In this document: positions 7,546 through 17,375 of the stretch, piece by piece
Layout of the letters: each line of letters begins with the position of its first letter
Position numbering within the stretch: position 1 is the stretch's first letter
Translations under genes and position numbers: made by a program
NCBI GenBank assembly: GCA_003762875.1
Contig: RIBL01000012.1
Span: 1-64,000, forward strand
Length of the DNA stretch: 64,000 bases
Source of the DNA: Muribaculaceae bacterium Isolate-110 (HZI)
GTDB taxonomy: Bacteria > Bacteroidota > Bacteroidia > Bacteroidales > Muribaculaceae
Direction of reading: 5' to 3'
The notes under the pieces: generated by a model
The model's input: only the letters and a program-made list of their open reading frames with translations
Database searches by the model: none
Told to the model about the DNA's origin: nothing

Positions 7546-9669
7546 TCAGTCCTGTCCGGCGAGGCCTTCGGCTATGCCTGCGTAGGCCGGTTTGCGGTTG
7601 AGTGCTGCGTTCCATATGCCGGTGGGCTGGTCGGGACGCCATCCGGAGCCTTCGGGGCTGTCGGTCTGACACCAGAATGTGATGCCGAATTGCTGCTCGA
7701 CGGGTATGATCTCGAAGTATTTGCGGATGATCCATTTGTAGTAGTCGGCCATGAGCTTGTGCTGCTCGAGGGTTACTTGAGCGGTGGGGATGTCGTTGCC
7801 GTTTTCGTCAACGAGTCCCATGTCGAGCTCGGTGATGCGGACGAGTTTGCCTGAAGCCGCCATGAGACGGAACATTTTTTCGATATGGTCGGCCTTGCTC
7901 TGTTGTGTCTGCGGGTTGAGGTAGTAGGAGATGTGCATCTGCGAGCCGATGCCGTCGATGCGTGTCACGCCGTCGCTTTCCCACTGTTCGATCCACGAGA
8001 TAAGGCTTTTGAGTTTCTGGTTGTCGTCCCAGTCACTCTCGAGGTTGTAGTCGTTGATGAAGAGTTTGAGGTCATCGGGGTTGCCTCCGTTTTCCTCAAA
8101 GTATTTGCGGGCGTATTTGACGGGCACTCTCACGAAGTCGTCGCCAAGGTAGTCCTGCCAGTAGAATTTCTTGGCGGCGTCGGGGTCGTTGACAGCATGC
8201 TGTAGATCATAACGCTGTCCCCATGGTCCGCCCGAGATGGGTTCGTTGACAACGTCCCAAGCCTTTACGTAGCCCTGGGTGGCGGCCATCATGCCAGACA
8301 CCCAGCGTTCCATTTCGGCTTCGAGTATTTCGGCTTTCTGCTCGGGGGTGAGCTGGATTACATTGGCAGATTTCTCGTAGTAGATCATCATCGAGGCGAT
8401 TTCGATTTTGCCATCATAGTTTCCTACGTTGAAGAGTATGCGTGTTGCTCCGTCTCCGTTGACCGTTCCTTTTACGGTGATGTCGTTCCAGTCAGTGTCA
8501 ATGGCCATGCTTCCGAGAGAGCCGCAGTCGACGTATCCGTCGGGGTTTTGGAATAGGAGGCTAACGGAGCCTTTCTTCGAGCCTCTGACGCGCATGTCGA
8601 TGAGATAGGTCTGGTCGACTTCAAGCGGAGTTTCGGTCTCGTAGCAGGCTTGTTTTTCCCAGTCTTTTGCTGCGGTCGAGTTGTTTATGACAAAGACTCC
8701 GTCGATTACGTCATATGTTATGTCACTGCCCCATCCTCCGAGCTTGTGGTCATCGGAGAAGTCGAATGTCTCGATAGGAACTTTGGTTTTGGCGATGTTG
8801 GCTTCGCTGTGAGAGAGTCTGATCCAATCGATTTCGAGAGAGCCGTCATATGTGCCCGGCTGGAATACGGAGAATCCGCCGGCTGTTGTGACGGGTGGCA
8901 TTTTGATTGACACTTCAGACCATTCGTCGGTAAACGACATTCTTTTTTCCTGGAGGGCTCCCCAGTCGCCGAGCTGTACGTTGAGGTCGCCGGGTTTGCT
9001 GCCGCGTATACGGGCTGTGACGGTGTATTCGCGTCCTTCTACAAACTGGAGGCCATCCATTACGAAGAACTGATACCATTCGCCGGGATACTCCTTGACG
9101 GTCAGGACTCCGTCGACCATATCGGGCTTATAGCCCATCACGAAATAGGGAAATTCGGTCACGCCGTCATATGTGACAGTCGCGTCTTCGATTTCGATCA
9201 TATCACCGGGGTCCACTTCGGCGTCTTTGTCTTTGATGAGGCTGTTGAGCCACTTGGCGTTCTGCTGTTCATGCCAGCAGAGAGTGTGGCCGTAGACCTG
9301 CACTCCGGCCGAGCGGGCGTTTTCCACGAAGGCTGTGACAGTGCTGAAGTCCATGTCGCCTTTGTCGTCTACCACCGAGGCATATTTCATGGCGTTTCCG
9401 GCCGTGATGATGTCAAAGTTGTGATTGGTGAGGCGGTATATCACTCCTTTGCTGTTGTAGTCGCTTGCGAGGACACCTGTGCCGAGCAGGAAGCTCGGAT
9501 GGGCACTCCGGTCGAGATAGCTCTTGAGGTCGGCATAGCTGTCGAGATATTCATAGTCGGTCAGGACCTGAGGCTTCTCGACGGTGTAGGGGAGTATATC
9601 GGTGTCGGCGCATGCTGCGAGCAGTCCGGCTCCGAGGGTTATGGCTGTGAATATTCTGTACTTTACCAT
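7546..9669 (-). CDS. GH10 endo-1,4-beta-xylanase lipoprotein with inserted CBM pair
   Basis: 707-residue surface enzyme that cleaves the xylan backbone. Signal peptide with lipobox LLAAC, lipidated Cys20. The GH10 barrel is split: its first part (about 40-148, with GHTLCWHEQ) is followed by an insertion of two beta-sandwich carbohydrate-binding modules (about 155-290 and 298-432, CBM4/9/22-like), then the barrel resumes. Acid/base Glu476 is in WDVVNEP and the nucleophile Glu614 in ITELDMG. This insertion architecture is known from Xyn10C-type enzymes of Prevotella and Bacteroides xylan loci. Last gene of the operon, 11 bases after the XusE-like gene. Confidence 0.95.
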   Translation of the reverse strand: MVKYRIFTAITLGAGLLAACADTDILPYTVEKPQVLTDYEYLDSYADLKSYLDRSAHPSFLLGTGVLASDYNSKGVIYRLTNHNFDIITAGNAMKYASVVDDKGDMDFSTVTAFVENARSAGVQVYGHTLCWHEQQNAKWLNSLIKDKDAEVDPGDMIEIEDATVTYDGVTEFPYFVMGYKPDMVDGVLTVKEYPGEWYQFFVMDGLQFVEGREYTVTARIRGSKPGDLNVQLGDWGALQEKRMSFTDEWSEVSIKMPPVTTAGGFSVFQPGTYDGSLEIDWIRLSHSEANIAKTKVPIETFDFSDDHKLGGWGSDITYDVIDGVFVINNSTAAKDWEKQACYETETPLEVDQTYLIDMRVRGSKKGSVSLLFQNPDGYVDCGSLGSMAIDTDWNDITVKGTVNGDGATRILFNVGNYDGKIEIASMMIYYEKSANVIQLTPEQKAEILEAEMERWVSGMMAATQGYVKAWDVVNEPISGGPWGQRYDLQHAVNDPDAAKKFYWQDYLGDDFVRVPVKYARKYFEENGGNPDDLKLFINDYNLESDWDDNQKLKSLISWIEQWESDGVTRIDGIGSQMHISYYLNPQTQQSKADHIEKMFRLMAASGKLVRITELDMGLVDENGNDIPTAQVTLEQHKLMADYYKWIIRKYFEIIPVEQQFGITFWCQTDSPEGSGWRPDQPTGIWNAALNRKPAYAGIAEGLAGQD

Positions 9670-9680
9670 GGTCGTAGATA

Positions 9681-10754
9681 TTATTGAACGGTGTAGCTGA
9701 ATTCCTCGAATTTATTCTGACGGTCACGCATCACCATCCGTTCGTCAGTAGTCACCTTATAGGTGGCGAGACGGCCTGTCGACTCGTCGCATATGTAGTC
9801 GATGGTGTAGGTGTAGGAGAGTGTGAGGAGGTCGCGGTCTTTGTCGCCCCATGCTTTGGGTTCGCCCTGTCGGGTCCACTGTCCTTGTCCCGAGGCTTTG
9901 CATCCGGCCGATTGGGTAGAGACGGTGCATACACCGCGGTCGTCGATGTCGAGCAGGAGTTCACACACGAGTGTCTTTTCCGATTTTTCGCCTGCGGCGT
10001 CAATCACTGGGACTGTGTGGGTGAATGTATATGTCGATTGGGTCAGGCTCTTGGTGACGAGATAGCGCAGCGAGGCTTTTTCCCAGAGTTCGGTTACGCG
10101 GTTGTCGGTCTTTACTTCACCGTTGTTGTCGATGTTGTCGGTGCCTTTGCTAAGCCAGCATCCGTGATAGGGATTTTTATATTTCACGGCATAGAGCACA
10201 TAGTCTTTGGGCTGTTTGGCCCAGTCGTCCTTGACGAGACGGCGGGGATTGGCTATGCCGTCCTTTGGTTTGCCCTGAAGTATGGAGTCAGCCGAGGAAG
10301 TGAGTACAATAGGGATTACGTAGGTGGTTTCGACCGAAGCGGGGTCCTCGAAATAGGAGTCGCTCAGCTGCACGCGCACACCTCCGAGCACATTGCCGGG
10401 CGTGATTACCATCTGGTCGCCCAAGATGGAGTAGTAGGAGGCCGGCATAGGGAGCACGGGACGGCCGTCGGAGAAGTAGAGTCCGTCGCACAGCGAGTTG
10501 TCGACGGTGAAGGCGGCCGAATGGGTCTCATTGTTGACATTCACGCCTCCGAGCACTGCCTTGATGTCAAACATGTGGGCGTTGTCGAGGTCGGTGTTGT
10601 AGTCACCGTCGTCGCCCAATGTGATGGTGCGTATCGGTGCCTGTGTGCCGAATGAGATGGTCTGATAATCGAAATTGTCAAACTCTATATCGCTGTTGTG
10701 GCATGAGCAGAGGGATACGGCGAGTGAGGATATGATGAAAAGTGATTTTTTCAT
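9681..10754 (-). CDS. DUF1735-type surface glycan-binding lipoprotein (XusE-like)
   Basis: 357 residues, type II signal peptide ending SLCSC (lipid anchor probably Cys18). The N-terminal ~160 residues resemble a DUF1735/BT_3987-type immunoglobulin-like domain (segment YFSDGRPVLPMPASYY), and the C-terminal ~190 residues form a beta-rich domain seen with it in xylan loci. No catalytic motif is visible. Between xusD and the GH10 gene, its position equals that of xusE in the described Bacteroidota xylan cluster, where it is thought to help bind xylan at the cell surface. The role is inferred from synteny. Confidence 0.75.
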   Translation of the reverse strand: MKKSLFIISSLAVSLCSCHNSDIEFDNFDYQTISFGTQAPIRTITLGDDGDYNTDLDNAHMFDIKAVLGGVNVNNETHSAAFTVDNSLCDGLYFSDGRPVLPMPASYYSILGDQMVITPGNVLGGVRVQLSDSYFEDPASVETTYVIPIVLTSSADSILQGKPKDGIANPRRLVKDDWAKQPKDYVLYAVKYKNPYHGCWLSKGTDNIDNNGEVKTDNRVTELWEKASLRYLVTKSLTQSTYTFTHTVPVIDAAGEKSEKTLVCELLLDIDDRGVCTVSTQSAGCKASGQGQWTRQGEPKAWGDKDRDLLTLSYTYTIDYICDESTGRLATYKVTTDERMVMRDRQNKFEEFSYTVQ

Positions 10755-10800
10755 GAATATAGTATGTATAATGGTATTTATACTTTATAAGAAAGGTGGA

Positions 10801-12564
10801 TTACCATCCGGCGTTTTGTTGCAACGCGTTGAATTTAAGCACTTCGGAGTAGGGTATGGGTCCGTAGTACATGTAGTCGCGATAGGAGCGGGTCTCCACG
10901 TCGATGGGAGTGAAGACGTTGCCGGTGATGTTCATGCCGCGAGCTGTGGCATTGAGGTCGGATTTCCAGCGGCGGATGTCGAAGAAGCGGAATCCCTCAA
11001 AGCAGAGCTCAAGTCGGCGTTCGTTGCGTATGAGCTGTCTCATGAGGTCTTTGTCGGCCTTGACTTCTTCGAGATACGGGTCACCGTTGTCGGCACCGAT
11101 ACCTGCGCGCTGGCGTATGGCCTTGATGATGTCGTAGGCTGAATATCCGTTGCTGCCTGTCCCAGTGGGGCCCCATGCTTCGTTGGCCGCTTCGGCATAG
11201 TTAAGGAAAAACTCGGTGTAACGCATACGTGCCGTGTAGTGGGCTTTGCCGGAAGTAGTGCTGGGGTCGCAGTTGACATCCTGACGCAGATGTTTTTTCA
11301 GATAGTAGCCGGTGCGTGTCGATGTGGAAATCTTGCCCAAAGCATCGTTGTCGGAGCCGTCGGCCGCGGTGGTGATGGTGCGGTTGTCGTGTCCGGCAGT
11401 GCCACCGTTATACAGGATGTATTGCGCCAGACGGGGGTCTCGGCCGGTGTAGGGATCTGAGTCAGAATATCCGGCGCGGCTGTCGGTGATGGGATAGCCG
11501 TTGAGCATGGGGAAAGCATCGACGAGATTCTGCGTGGGATTGATGCGTCCATTGCCGTAAAGAGTGGGTGGGAAATTTTCTTTCTCGAGGTCGGATGTGC
11601 CGTTAGCCTTACCGCTGCGCCATATGATTTCGGCGGGCGACTGATAGTCGGCGAGATTGTCGATGCCCGGGTCGCAATACCAGGTGCCGCCGTTGGGGTC
11701 GAGGCTGTCGGGGCCGCCCGAGTAGTTGACAATCGTAGCGTTGAGATTGGCGGCTTCCTCCCAGGTCACGCCCGAAGCCTCATAGGCCGGGCTGGCTGCC
11801 ATGAGGGCGAGACGGGCGAGATAGGCTTCGATTATCTCGCCGCATATACGGCCGGTGAAACGTGCGCCAAACACTCGTTCGAGCTGTCCGTCGGTGATGC
11901 CGGGATAGCGTGAGCGCATGGTCTCGAAGCAGCTTTCGCCATAGCGTGTGGGGAGTACCTCAAGTGCGGCTCTGGCATCGCGCTCGATGGCATCCATGCA
12001 CTCGGCAAATGTGTTGCGGGGTACGTTGAAATTGCTTGAGGCGTCCTCTGGCACTTCCACTATGGGCACGCCGAGCAGGTTGCCGGCGGCGTCAAAACCG
12101 GCATGAGACTGAAGAAGATAATACATGTGGATGGCGCGCAGTCCGCGGGCCTCGGCCTCGAAACGTTTGCGGAAGAGCATGTTGACGGTCTCGTCCTTGG
12201 CCCATGTCACGCGGTCGAGATTGGCTATAAGCAGGTTGCAGTACTGTATGGCCGAGCGGCATCCTTCCCAGCGGTTGATGGGATTGTTCTGCGAGGTCCA
12301 TCGGCCCGAGGCTATGATGCGGTAGCTGTTGTTGGCGTCGTTTGACACAGCGTCGTCTGTAGCCACTTCGTTGAATGACATCGAGCCGTTGTCGGGGATA
12401 TATATATATGCTATACCGAGCATGTTTTCGGCATATGACGAGTTGGATTCGAGAAAGTCGAGCGGGAGATTGTTCTCTGGCGCAGGCTCGAACACATCGT
12501 CACATCCCGTCAAGGCAGCCATGGCTACCAGTGATGTCAGGCACGGAATGATAAACTTTTTCAT
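10801..12564 (-). CDS. SusD-family glycan-binding lipoprotein (XusD-like)
   Basis: 587 residues. Lipoprotein signal peptide MKKFIIPCLTSLVAMAALTGC with Cys21 followed by D-D, an acidic start typical of surface-exposed lipoproteins. The N-terminal TPR-rich region includes NRWEGCRSAIQYCNLLIANL, and the conserved C-terminal SusD part contains IRQRAGIG, LIRNERRLELCFEGFRFFDIRRW and the final PIPYSEVLKFNALQQNAGW region. It would cap the SusC pore encoded directly upstream (21-base gap) and hand oligosaccharides to it. Second SusD of the locus; equivalent to xusD by order. Confidence 0.93.
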   Translation of the reverse strand: MKKFIIPCLTSLVAMAALTGCDDVFEPAPENNLPLDFLESNSSYAENMLGIAYIYIPDNGSMSFNEVATDDAVSNDANNSYRIIASGRWTSQNNPINRWEGCRSAIQYCNLLIANLDRVTWAKDETVNMLFRKRFEAEARGLRAIHMYYLLQSHAGFDAAGNLLGVPIVEVPEDASSNFNVPRNTFAECMDAIERDARAALEVLPTRYGESCFETMRSRYPGITDGQLERVFGARFTGRICGEIIEAYLARLALMAASPAYEASGVTWEEAANLNATIVNYSGGPDSLDPNGGTWYCDPGIDNLADYQSPAEIIWRSGKANGTSDLEKENFPPTLYGNGRINPTQNLVDAFPMLNGYPITDSRAGYSDSDPYTGRDPRLAQYILYNGGTAGHDNRTITTAADGSDNDALGKISTSTRTGYYLKKHLRQDVNCDPSTTSGKAHYTARMRYTEFFLNYAEAANEAWGPTGTGSNGYSAYDIIKAIRQRAGIGADNGDPYLEEVKADKDLMRQLIRNERRLELCFEGFRFFDIRRWKSDLNATARGMNITGNVFTPIDVETRSYRDYMYYGPIPYSEVLKFNALQQNAGW

Positions 12565-12585
12565 ATGGATGATTGGTTGTAAGCG

Positions 12586-15411
12586 TTAGAAATTGACTTT
12601 GACACCGAGATTGTAGGAGCGGTTTTGCGGGGCACTTCCGACTGACGTCTCGCGATATTTGTGACGGCTGCAGACTGAGAGGAGGTCGTTGCCGTTGACG
12701 TAGATGTCAAGACCTTTGACAAACTTGTCGGTAAACCATTTTGAGGGCAGATTGTAGGTGAGCTGCACCTGGTTGATGTAGAAGGCGTCGGTCGAGAAAG
12801 TCCAGAAGTCGGAAGTCACGAAGTTAAGGTCGCCGCTTTGGGTGGTGAGGCGTGGATAGGTCGCTGTGGCGGCAGTCTCGGGAGTCCAGCGTCCGCGCAC
12901 CATTTCGGAGTATTTGCGGTCGCCGTAGACCCATGCATAGCTGTTGTCCATGACACCTGTCGCACCGGCGTTGCCTGAGCCTGCCACGAAGAGGGTAAAT
13001 CTCTTGTAGGCGGCTGTGAGGTTGAAGCCGAAGCTCCAGGGGGCCGACCAGCGTCCGAGCACCACCTGGTCGCGCGAATCGATGATGCCGTCACCATTCA
13101 TGTCCTGATACTTGAGGTCGCCGGGCTTGGTGGTGTTGTTGATTACGGCCGAGCCGGCTATCTCTTCCTCGCTCTGGAAAAATCCGAGGCAGCGGTAGCC
13201 GCGGAGGGCGTCGACAGGGGCACCTTCGTTACGCAGCCAGTCATACTCTACATTCTCGCTCACGCGGGTGTTCTTGGCTGTGGTGTACATCACGTTGGCT
13301 CCGAGAGTCAGGTCAACCTGGCCGAAGCGGTGCGAGCCGGTGATGCCGAGGTCAAATCCGGTGCGACGCTGGTTGTTATAATTGATCCAAGGTATGAACG
13401 AGCTGTTGGGATAGTAGGTCTTGAAGTAGCTCGGATAGAGGTTGGTGGCCTCGATGGGGAGTCCGTCGGTGTTGACGGTGAAGAACTCGGCGTTGAATTT
13501 CAGCGCGCTGTTCCACAGAGAGCCTTCGATGCCTACGTTAAACTCTTTGCGCTTGATGAACGTCAGGTCGGGATTGGCTCCCTGGCGTGACACGAATGTC
13601 TGTATGCCGGTCTGGGTGTCGTTCCATCCCCACCAGTCGCCGTCGGCGGTAAACTTGTTGTCGTAGAGATAGTAGCCGTTGATGTCGAGGTCCTGAAGTA
13701 TCATGCCGTAGGTGGCGTTGAGTCTCAGCTCGTCGACCACGCTTGAGCCTTTGAGGAAATCTTCCTGACTGATGCGCCATCCGAGACTGCCGACAGGCGA
13801 GAAGCCGTTGCGGTGGCCGGGGGCCAGCTTGGCGGAGTGGTTGAGAGCTCCGTTAAACTCGGCATAGTAGCGGCTGTCATAGTTGTAGGCGGCGCGCATG
13901 GCGAGCGAGGCATTGGTGGTGCGGTGATACTCGCCTGTGATGGTGCGCTTGTAGCCGTGGGCTATGAGGTTGGCTTCGATGCCATGGAGGTCATTGAATC
14001 GGCGGTTGTAGTCAAACTGTCCGGAGAACATTAGTGTCTGACGCTCGGCCGAGCCGCTGATGTTCTGTACGCCCGAGCTGAGGTCGTTGCCAAACTTGGT
14101 TATGTCGGCTATCACATCCTTGCCGCCGTAGTTGCTCCATGAGGCCTGGTAGGTGGCGTAGGTGTTGTTGATGGAGGTCGAGTAGCTGGTGTTGTAGTCG
14201 ACCGCGCCGCGGACCACGAAGCGGAGTCCCGGGGTAATCTTGTCGAGGCCGATGCGTACTCCGGCGTCAAACTGCAACTGACGGCTTGTCCACTTGGAGT
14301 AGCCGGCGGCATACATTGCGGCGAAGGGGTTGGTCTGATACTGCTGCGTGCCTCCGAGCAGGTATTTTCCGTCGACGAGGAATCGCGAGTTGTTGACGAG
14401 CACCCATGAGTTCTCGTCATCGGGCTCGATGGCTTCTATCGGTATCAGCGGCACCAGCGGCGACGACCCGGGGATGGTGGGACGCATGTTGGCCGACTCG
14501 GACCAGTAGTTGGCCAGGTCTGTGCGGTTGTCATAGAAGGTCGCGCTGGTGTTGACCCATCCTGTCACCCAGTCGTTGAGACGCAGGTCGATGTTGCCGC
14601 GCACGTTGAGACGTGTGGTGCCGTTGTTCTTGCCCTCGCCGAAGTTTAGGATGTCGTCACTGTGATAGAGACCGATGAGGGCGTAGAAGGTGGCATACTT
14701 GCCTCCGCCGGTAAACTCTGCCTGACCTTCGTAACGCCATGAGTGGCTGCGCAGATAGTCGTCGGAGAAGAAGTTGATGTCGGGGTAACGCCATGGATTC
14801 TTGCCTGAGGCATAGTTGTAGATGTCAGTCTCGGTGAAGGCTGCTTCGAGTCCGTCATTGCGTCGGGCCTCGTTGTAGAGGGTCATGTACTCGGCCGCTC
14901 CAAGATATTTGGGATAGGCCTTGGGGACAAAGAGTGTAGCGTCGCCTCTAACCGACACCTGGAGTCCGGTGGTGCGGCCGCGTTTGGTGGTGATGAGTAT
15001 CGCGCCCTTGGAGGCCGCGCTGCCGTAGAGCACCACGGCTTGCGCGCCTTTCAGAAACGAGATGGTCTCGATCTCGGCGGGAATGATGTTGTCGGCGTCA
15101 CGGGGCACACCGTCGACGAGCACGAGGGCGTCGCCCATATTCCAGAGCTGACCGTTGTAGCCGGCCACAAGGCTCTGCATGTTGGCGAGGCTGTATGTGG
15201 TGTAACTTTTCTTCTGAAGGTCCACCATGTTGACCTGCGAGACTCCGCCGAAGATGTCGTCGGGCGATGCTGTGCGGAAGGGGAGCTGCACCTCGTTGCC
15301 CAGCGAGTCGAGTGCGGCGGCGTTGTCGTCGGCATCGGCCAGAGCGGCGGCCGGTGTGAGCATGATGGCTGCCGCCAGTGCGGGATATATCAGTTTATGT
15401 ATTTTTTCCAT
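12586..15411 (-). CDS. SusC-family TonB-dependent transporter (XusC-like), short N-terminus
   Basis: 941-residue outer-membrane beta-barrel importer for xylo-oligosaccharides. After the signal peptide (about 1-25) the protein enters the plug domain almost at once (ALVLVDGVPRD, IETISFLKGAQAVVLYGSAASKGAILITTKRG). The CarboxypepD-like N-terminal extension and the usual SusC TonB-box sentence present in the upstream SusC are missing. The barrel ends with the aromatic C-terminus YNLGVKVNF. The short N-terminus is a known trait of the second SusC in xus-type clusters. Pairs with the SusD encoded 21 bases downstream. Confidence 0.93.
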   Translation of the reverse strand: MEKIHKLIYPALAAAIMLTPAAALADADDNAAALDSLGNEVQLPFRTASPDDIFGGVSQVNMVDLQKKSYTTYSLANMQSLVAGYNGQLWNMGDALVLVDGVPRDADNIIPAEIETISFLKGAQAVVLYGSAASKGAILITTKRGRTTGLQVSVRGDATLFVPKAYPKYLGAAEYMTLYNEARRNDGLEAAFTETDIYNYASGKNPWRYPDINFFSDDYLRSHSWRYEGQAEFTGGGKYATFYALIGLYHSDDILNFGEGKNNGTTRLNVRGNIDLRLNDWVTGWVNTSATFYDNRTDLANYWSESANMRPTIPGSSPLVPLIPIEAIEPDDENSWVLVNNSRFLVDGKYLLGGTQQYQTNPFAAMYAAGYSKWTSRQLQFDAGVRIGLDKITPGLRFVVRGAVDYNTSYSTSINNTYATYQASWSNYGGKDVIADITKFGNDLSSGVQNISGSAERQTLMFSGQFDYNRRFNDLHGIEANLIAHGYKRTITGEYHRTTNASLAMRAAYNYDSRYYAEFNGALNHSAKLAPGHRNGFSPVGSLGWRISQEDFLKGSSVVDELRLNATYGMILQDLDINGYYLYDNKFTADGDWWGWNDTQTGIQTFVSRQGANPDLTFIKRKEFNVGIEGSLWNSALKFNAEFFTVNTDGLPIEATNLYPSYFKTYYPNSSFIPWINYNNQRRTGFDLGITGSHRFGQVDLTLGANVMYTTAKNTRVSENVEYDWLRNEGAPVDALRGYRCLGFFQSEEEIAGSAVINNTTKPGDLKYQDMNGDGIIDSRDQVVLGRWSAPWSFGFNLTAAYKRFTLFVAGSGNAGATGVMDNSYAWVYGDRKYSEMVRGRWTPETAATATYPRLTTQSGDLNFVTSDFWTFSTDAFYINQVQLTYNLPSKWFTDKFVKGLDIYVNGNDLLSVCSRHKYRETSVGSAPQNRSYNLGVKVNF

Positions 15412-15438
15412 TGATGTGATTCTTTAGAGTGTTTATGA

Positions 15439-17364
15439 TCACCAGCCCGGGTTCTGGCCAAATTCGACATACATCTTGGAGTCGCTGACCTTGAGGGGCA
15501 ACCACCAGTGTTTGTCGGTGAAGTTGCGGGTGAGGATTACCTCTTCGTGAAATCCTATAACCTCGTTTTGTGTGGGGTCCTGGATGTTGACGCCCTTGGA
15601 GGAGTCTTTCTCCACGCCTGTGAGGTCGCCCACACGCTGAAATTCCTGCGAGGTCTTGATGTTGTAGGGATACTTGTCGAGGAGCAGCCAGCGGCGCAGG
15701 TCGTTGAAACGGTGGGCCTCAAATGCAAGCTCCACGGCACGCTCGCGGCGCACTTCGCCCATGAATGCTTCGAGCGAGCCTGTAAACTTGGCGTTGACCG
15801 GATCGACACCCGCACGCTCGCGGATGGTGTTGATGGCGTCGAGAGCCGAGAGCGAGCATTTGGACGAGCGTCCGGCGGGCGCGCCGGTAGCCTCGGCGGC
15901 GGCCTCGGCATACATCAGGTAGATGTCGGCCAGGCGCATGTAGGGCACGAGCATGTGGTTGTTGGCTCCCCAGTTGCCGGCTCCCTGATTATCCCACTGG
16001 TTGAAGTCGTCGCGGATAAACTTGTAGTTGAGATAACCTGTGCGGCTTCCCTTGATGACGTCGCGCATCACGCCGTCGGTGTAGAGCGGGGCGTAGCGTA
16101 TGGGGTCAGCCGCGGCGTCGCCGCCAAGTTCGAGCTTGCATCCGTCAAAGCGTATGTCGTGATAGAAGCGCGGGTCGCGGTCCTTCCAGGGATGTGACTT
16201 GTCAAAGCCCGAGTCGGGGTCGTCGAGTGGCAGACCGTTGGCCATGCCGTAATAGTTGACATAGTTGGCCGTGGGCTGGAAGATGTTACCTCCTTCGGGG
16301 TCAAGGAAGGCTGTGCCGTATGAGCGGGTCTGGCCCCAGTTGGAGCGGTTCCATTCGATGACGGGGTTGCGGAATATTGCTTCGGTCGAGCCCGGCATCA
16401 GTCCGCCCTTGCCGTGGGTGAGGAAGAGCTCCTTGTAGTTGGCGAAGTCGACGAGCGAATACTGTGTCTGTCCGCTCTCCACGAGCGAGAGCAGTTCGCC
16501 GAAGGCTTCGGCGGCGCGGCGGCACATGTCGGTGTTGTAGGTCTGCGAGCCGGTCGACTCCCAGTTCATGAGCGGGCTGCCGGCCCAGAGGAGGTTTTTG
16601 CCGAGATAGCCGAGGGCCATGATTTTATTGATGCGCAGCTCGTTGTTGCCGCGTGTGGGTGCGCCTGTCGAGGTGTTGTCCCAGTTGACAGGGAGCAGCG
16701 AGGCTGCTTCGCTGAGGTCGGCTGCGGCGAGATTGGCACAGTCGTGGTAGGAGAGACGGGGCAGGGTGAGCTTGCCGCCCGAGAGCACTTCGTTGATGTA
16801 GGGGAGACCGCCGAAGTACTGCATGAGCTGGAAGTGGAAAAATCCGCGGAAGAAGAGAAGCTGTCCGCGTATGATGTCTCTCTGCTCCTGAGTGGCCTCG
16901 GTGAGACGGTCGAGGTTGGCCAGGCCGAGGTTGGCCTTGCGGATACCGTACCATGCGCCCTGCCAGAGGGTGGGGCGGTCGCCCACATGAGCGGGATCGG
17001 GAGCATAGTCGGTGGAGAAGTTGCTGATGTCCATGAATCCGCACTGCCATCCGTCATGCTCTGACTGCCAGCCCCAGAAGTCGCCCTGGTCTACCTTGTA
17101 GCCCATGAAATAGTCTTTGCCGACATTGATGATTTCGTCCTCGCCCCAGTTGAAGGAGTTGTTCCAGTAGCCGGTGGTGAAGTTGGGCACGCAGAAGTAG
17201 AGCTCTTCGACAAATCCCTGGAAGTTGCGGAAATTCTTGAAGGCTTCGTCGGCGGAGATTTCGCTCTCGGGTGCCTTGTCAAGATAGTCGGTACATCCGG
17301 TCAGGGCTGACGCTGACATGCCGGCTAATAGAAGATATGCGATATATGACTTGATTTTTTTCAT
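15439..17364 (-). CDS. SusD-family glycan-binding lipoprotein (XusB-like)
   Basis: 641 residues. Signal peptide with lipobox SALTGC (Cys24), followed by TDYLDKAPESEISADEAFKN, the classic start of SusD proteins. Conserved SusD segments are RGQLLFFRGFFHFQL, YMRLADIYLMYAEAAAEATG, INTIRERAGV, VRRERAVELAFEAHRFNDLRRW and the terminal WWLPLKVSDSKMYVEFGQNPGW region. It binds xylan at the cell surface together with the SusC encoded 11 bases upstream. Larger than a typical SusD by roughly 60-100 residues, as in other xylan loci. Confidence 0.93.
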   Translation of the reverse strand: MKKIKSYIAYLLLAGMSASALTGCTDYLDKAPESEISADEAFKNFRNFQGFVEELYFCVPNFTTGYWNNSFNWGEDEIINVGKDYFMGYKVDQGDFWGWQSEHDGWQCGFMDISNFSTDYAPDPAHVGDRPTLWQGAWYGIRKANLGLANLDRLTEATQEQRDIIRGQLLFFRGFFHFQLMQYFGGLPYINEVLSGGKLTLPRLSYHDCANLAAADLSEAASLLPVNWDNTSTGAPTRGNNELRINKIMALGYLGKNLLWAGSPLMNWESTGSQTYNTDMCRRAAEAFGELLSLVESGQTQYSLVDFANYKELFLTHGKGGLMPGSTEAIFRNPVIEWNRSNWGQTRSYGTAFLDPEGGNIFQPTANYVNYYGMANGLPLDDPDSGFDKSHPWKDRDPRFYHDIRFDGCKLELGGDAAADPIRYAPLYTDGVMRDVIKGSRTGYLNYKFIRDDFNQWDNQGAGNWGANNHMLVPYMRLADIYLMYAEAAAEATGAPAGRSSKCSLSALDAINTIRERAGVDPVNAKFTGSLEAFMGEVRRERAVELAFEAHRFNDLRRWLLLDKYPYNIKTSQEFQRVGDLTGVEKDSSKGVNIQDPTQNEVIGFHEEVILTRNFTDKHWWLPLKVSDSKMYVEFGQNPGW

Positions 17365-17375
17365 TTTTCGATGGA

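Noticed and set aside
9684-10655. A 323-residue plus-strand open frame opposite the XusE-like gene
   Set aside because: Antisense shadow; the minus strand has a lipoprotein signal and operon context.
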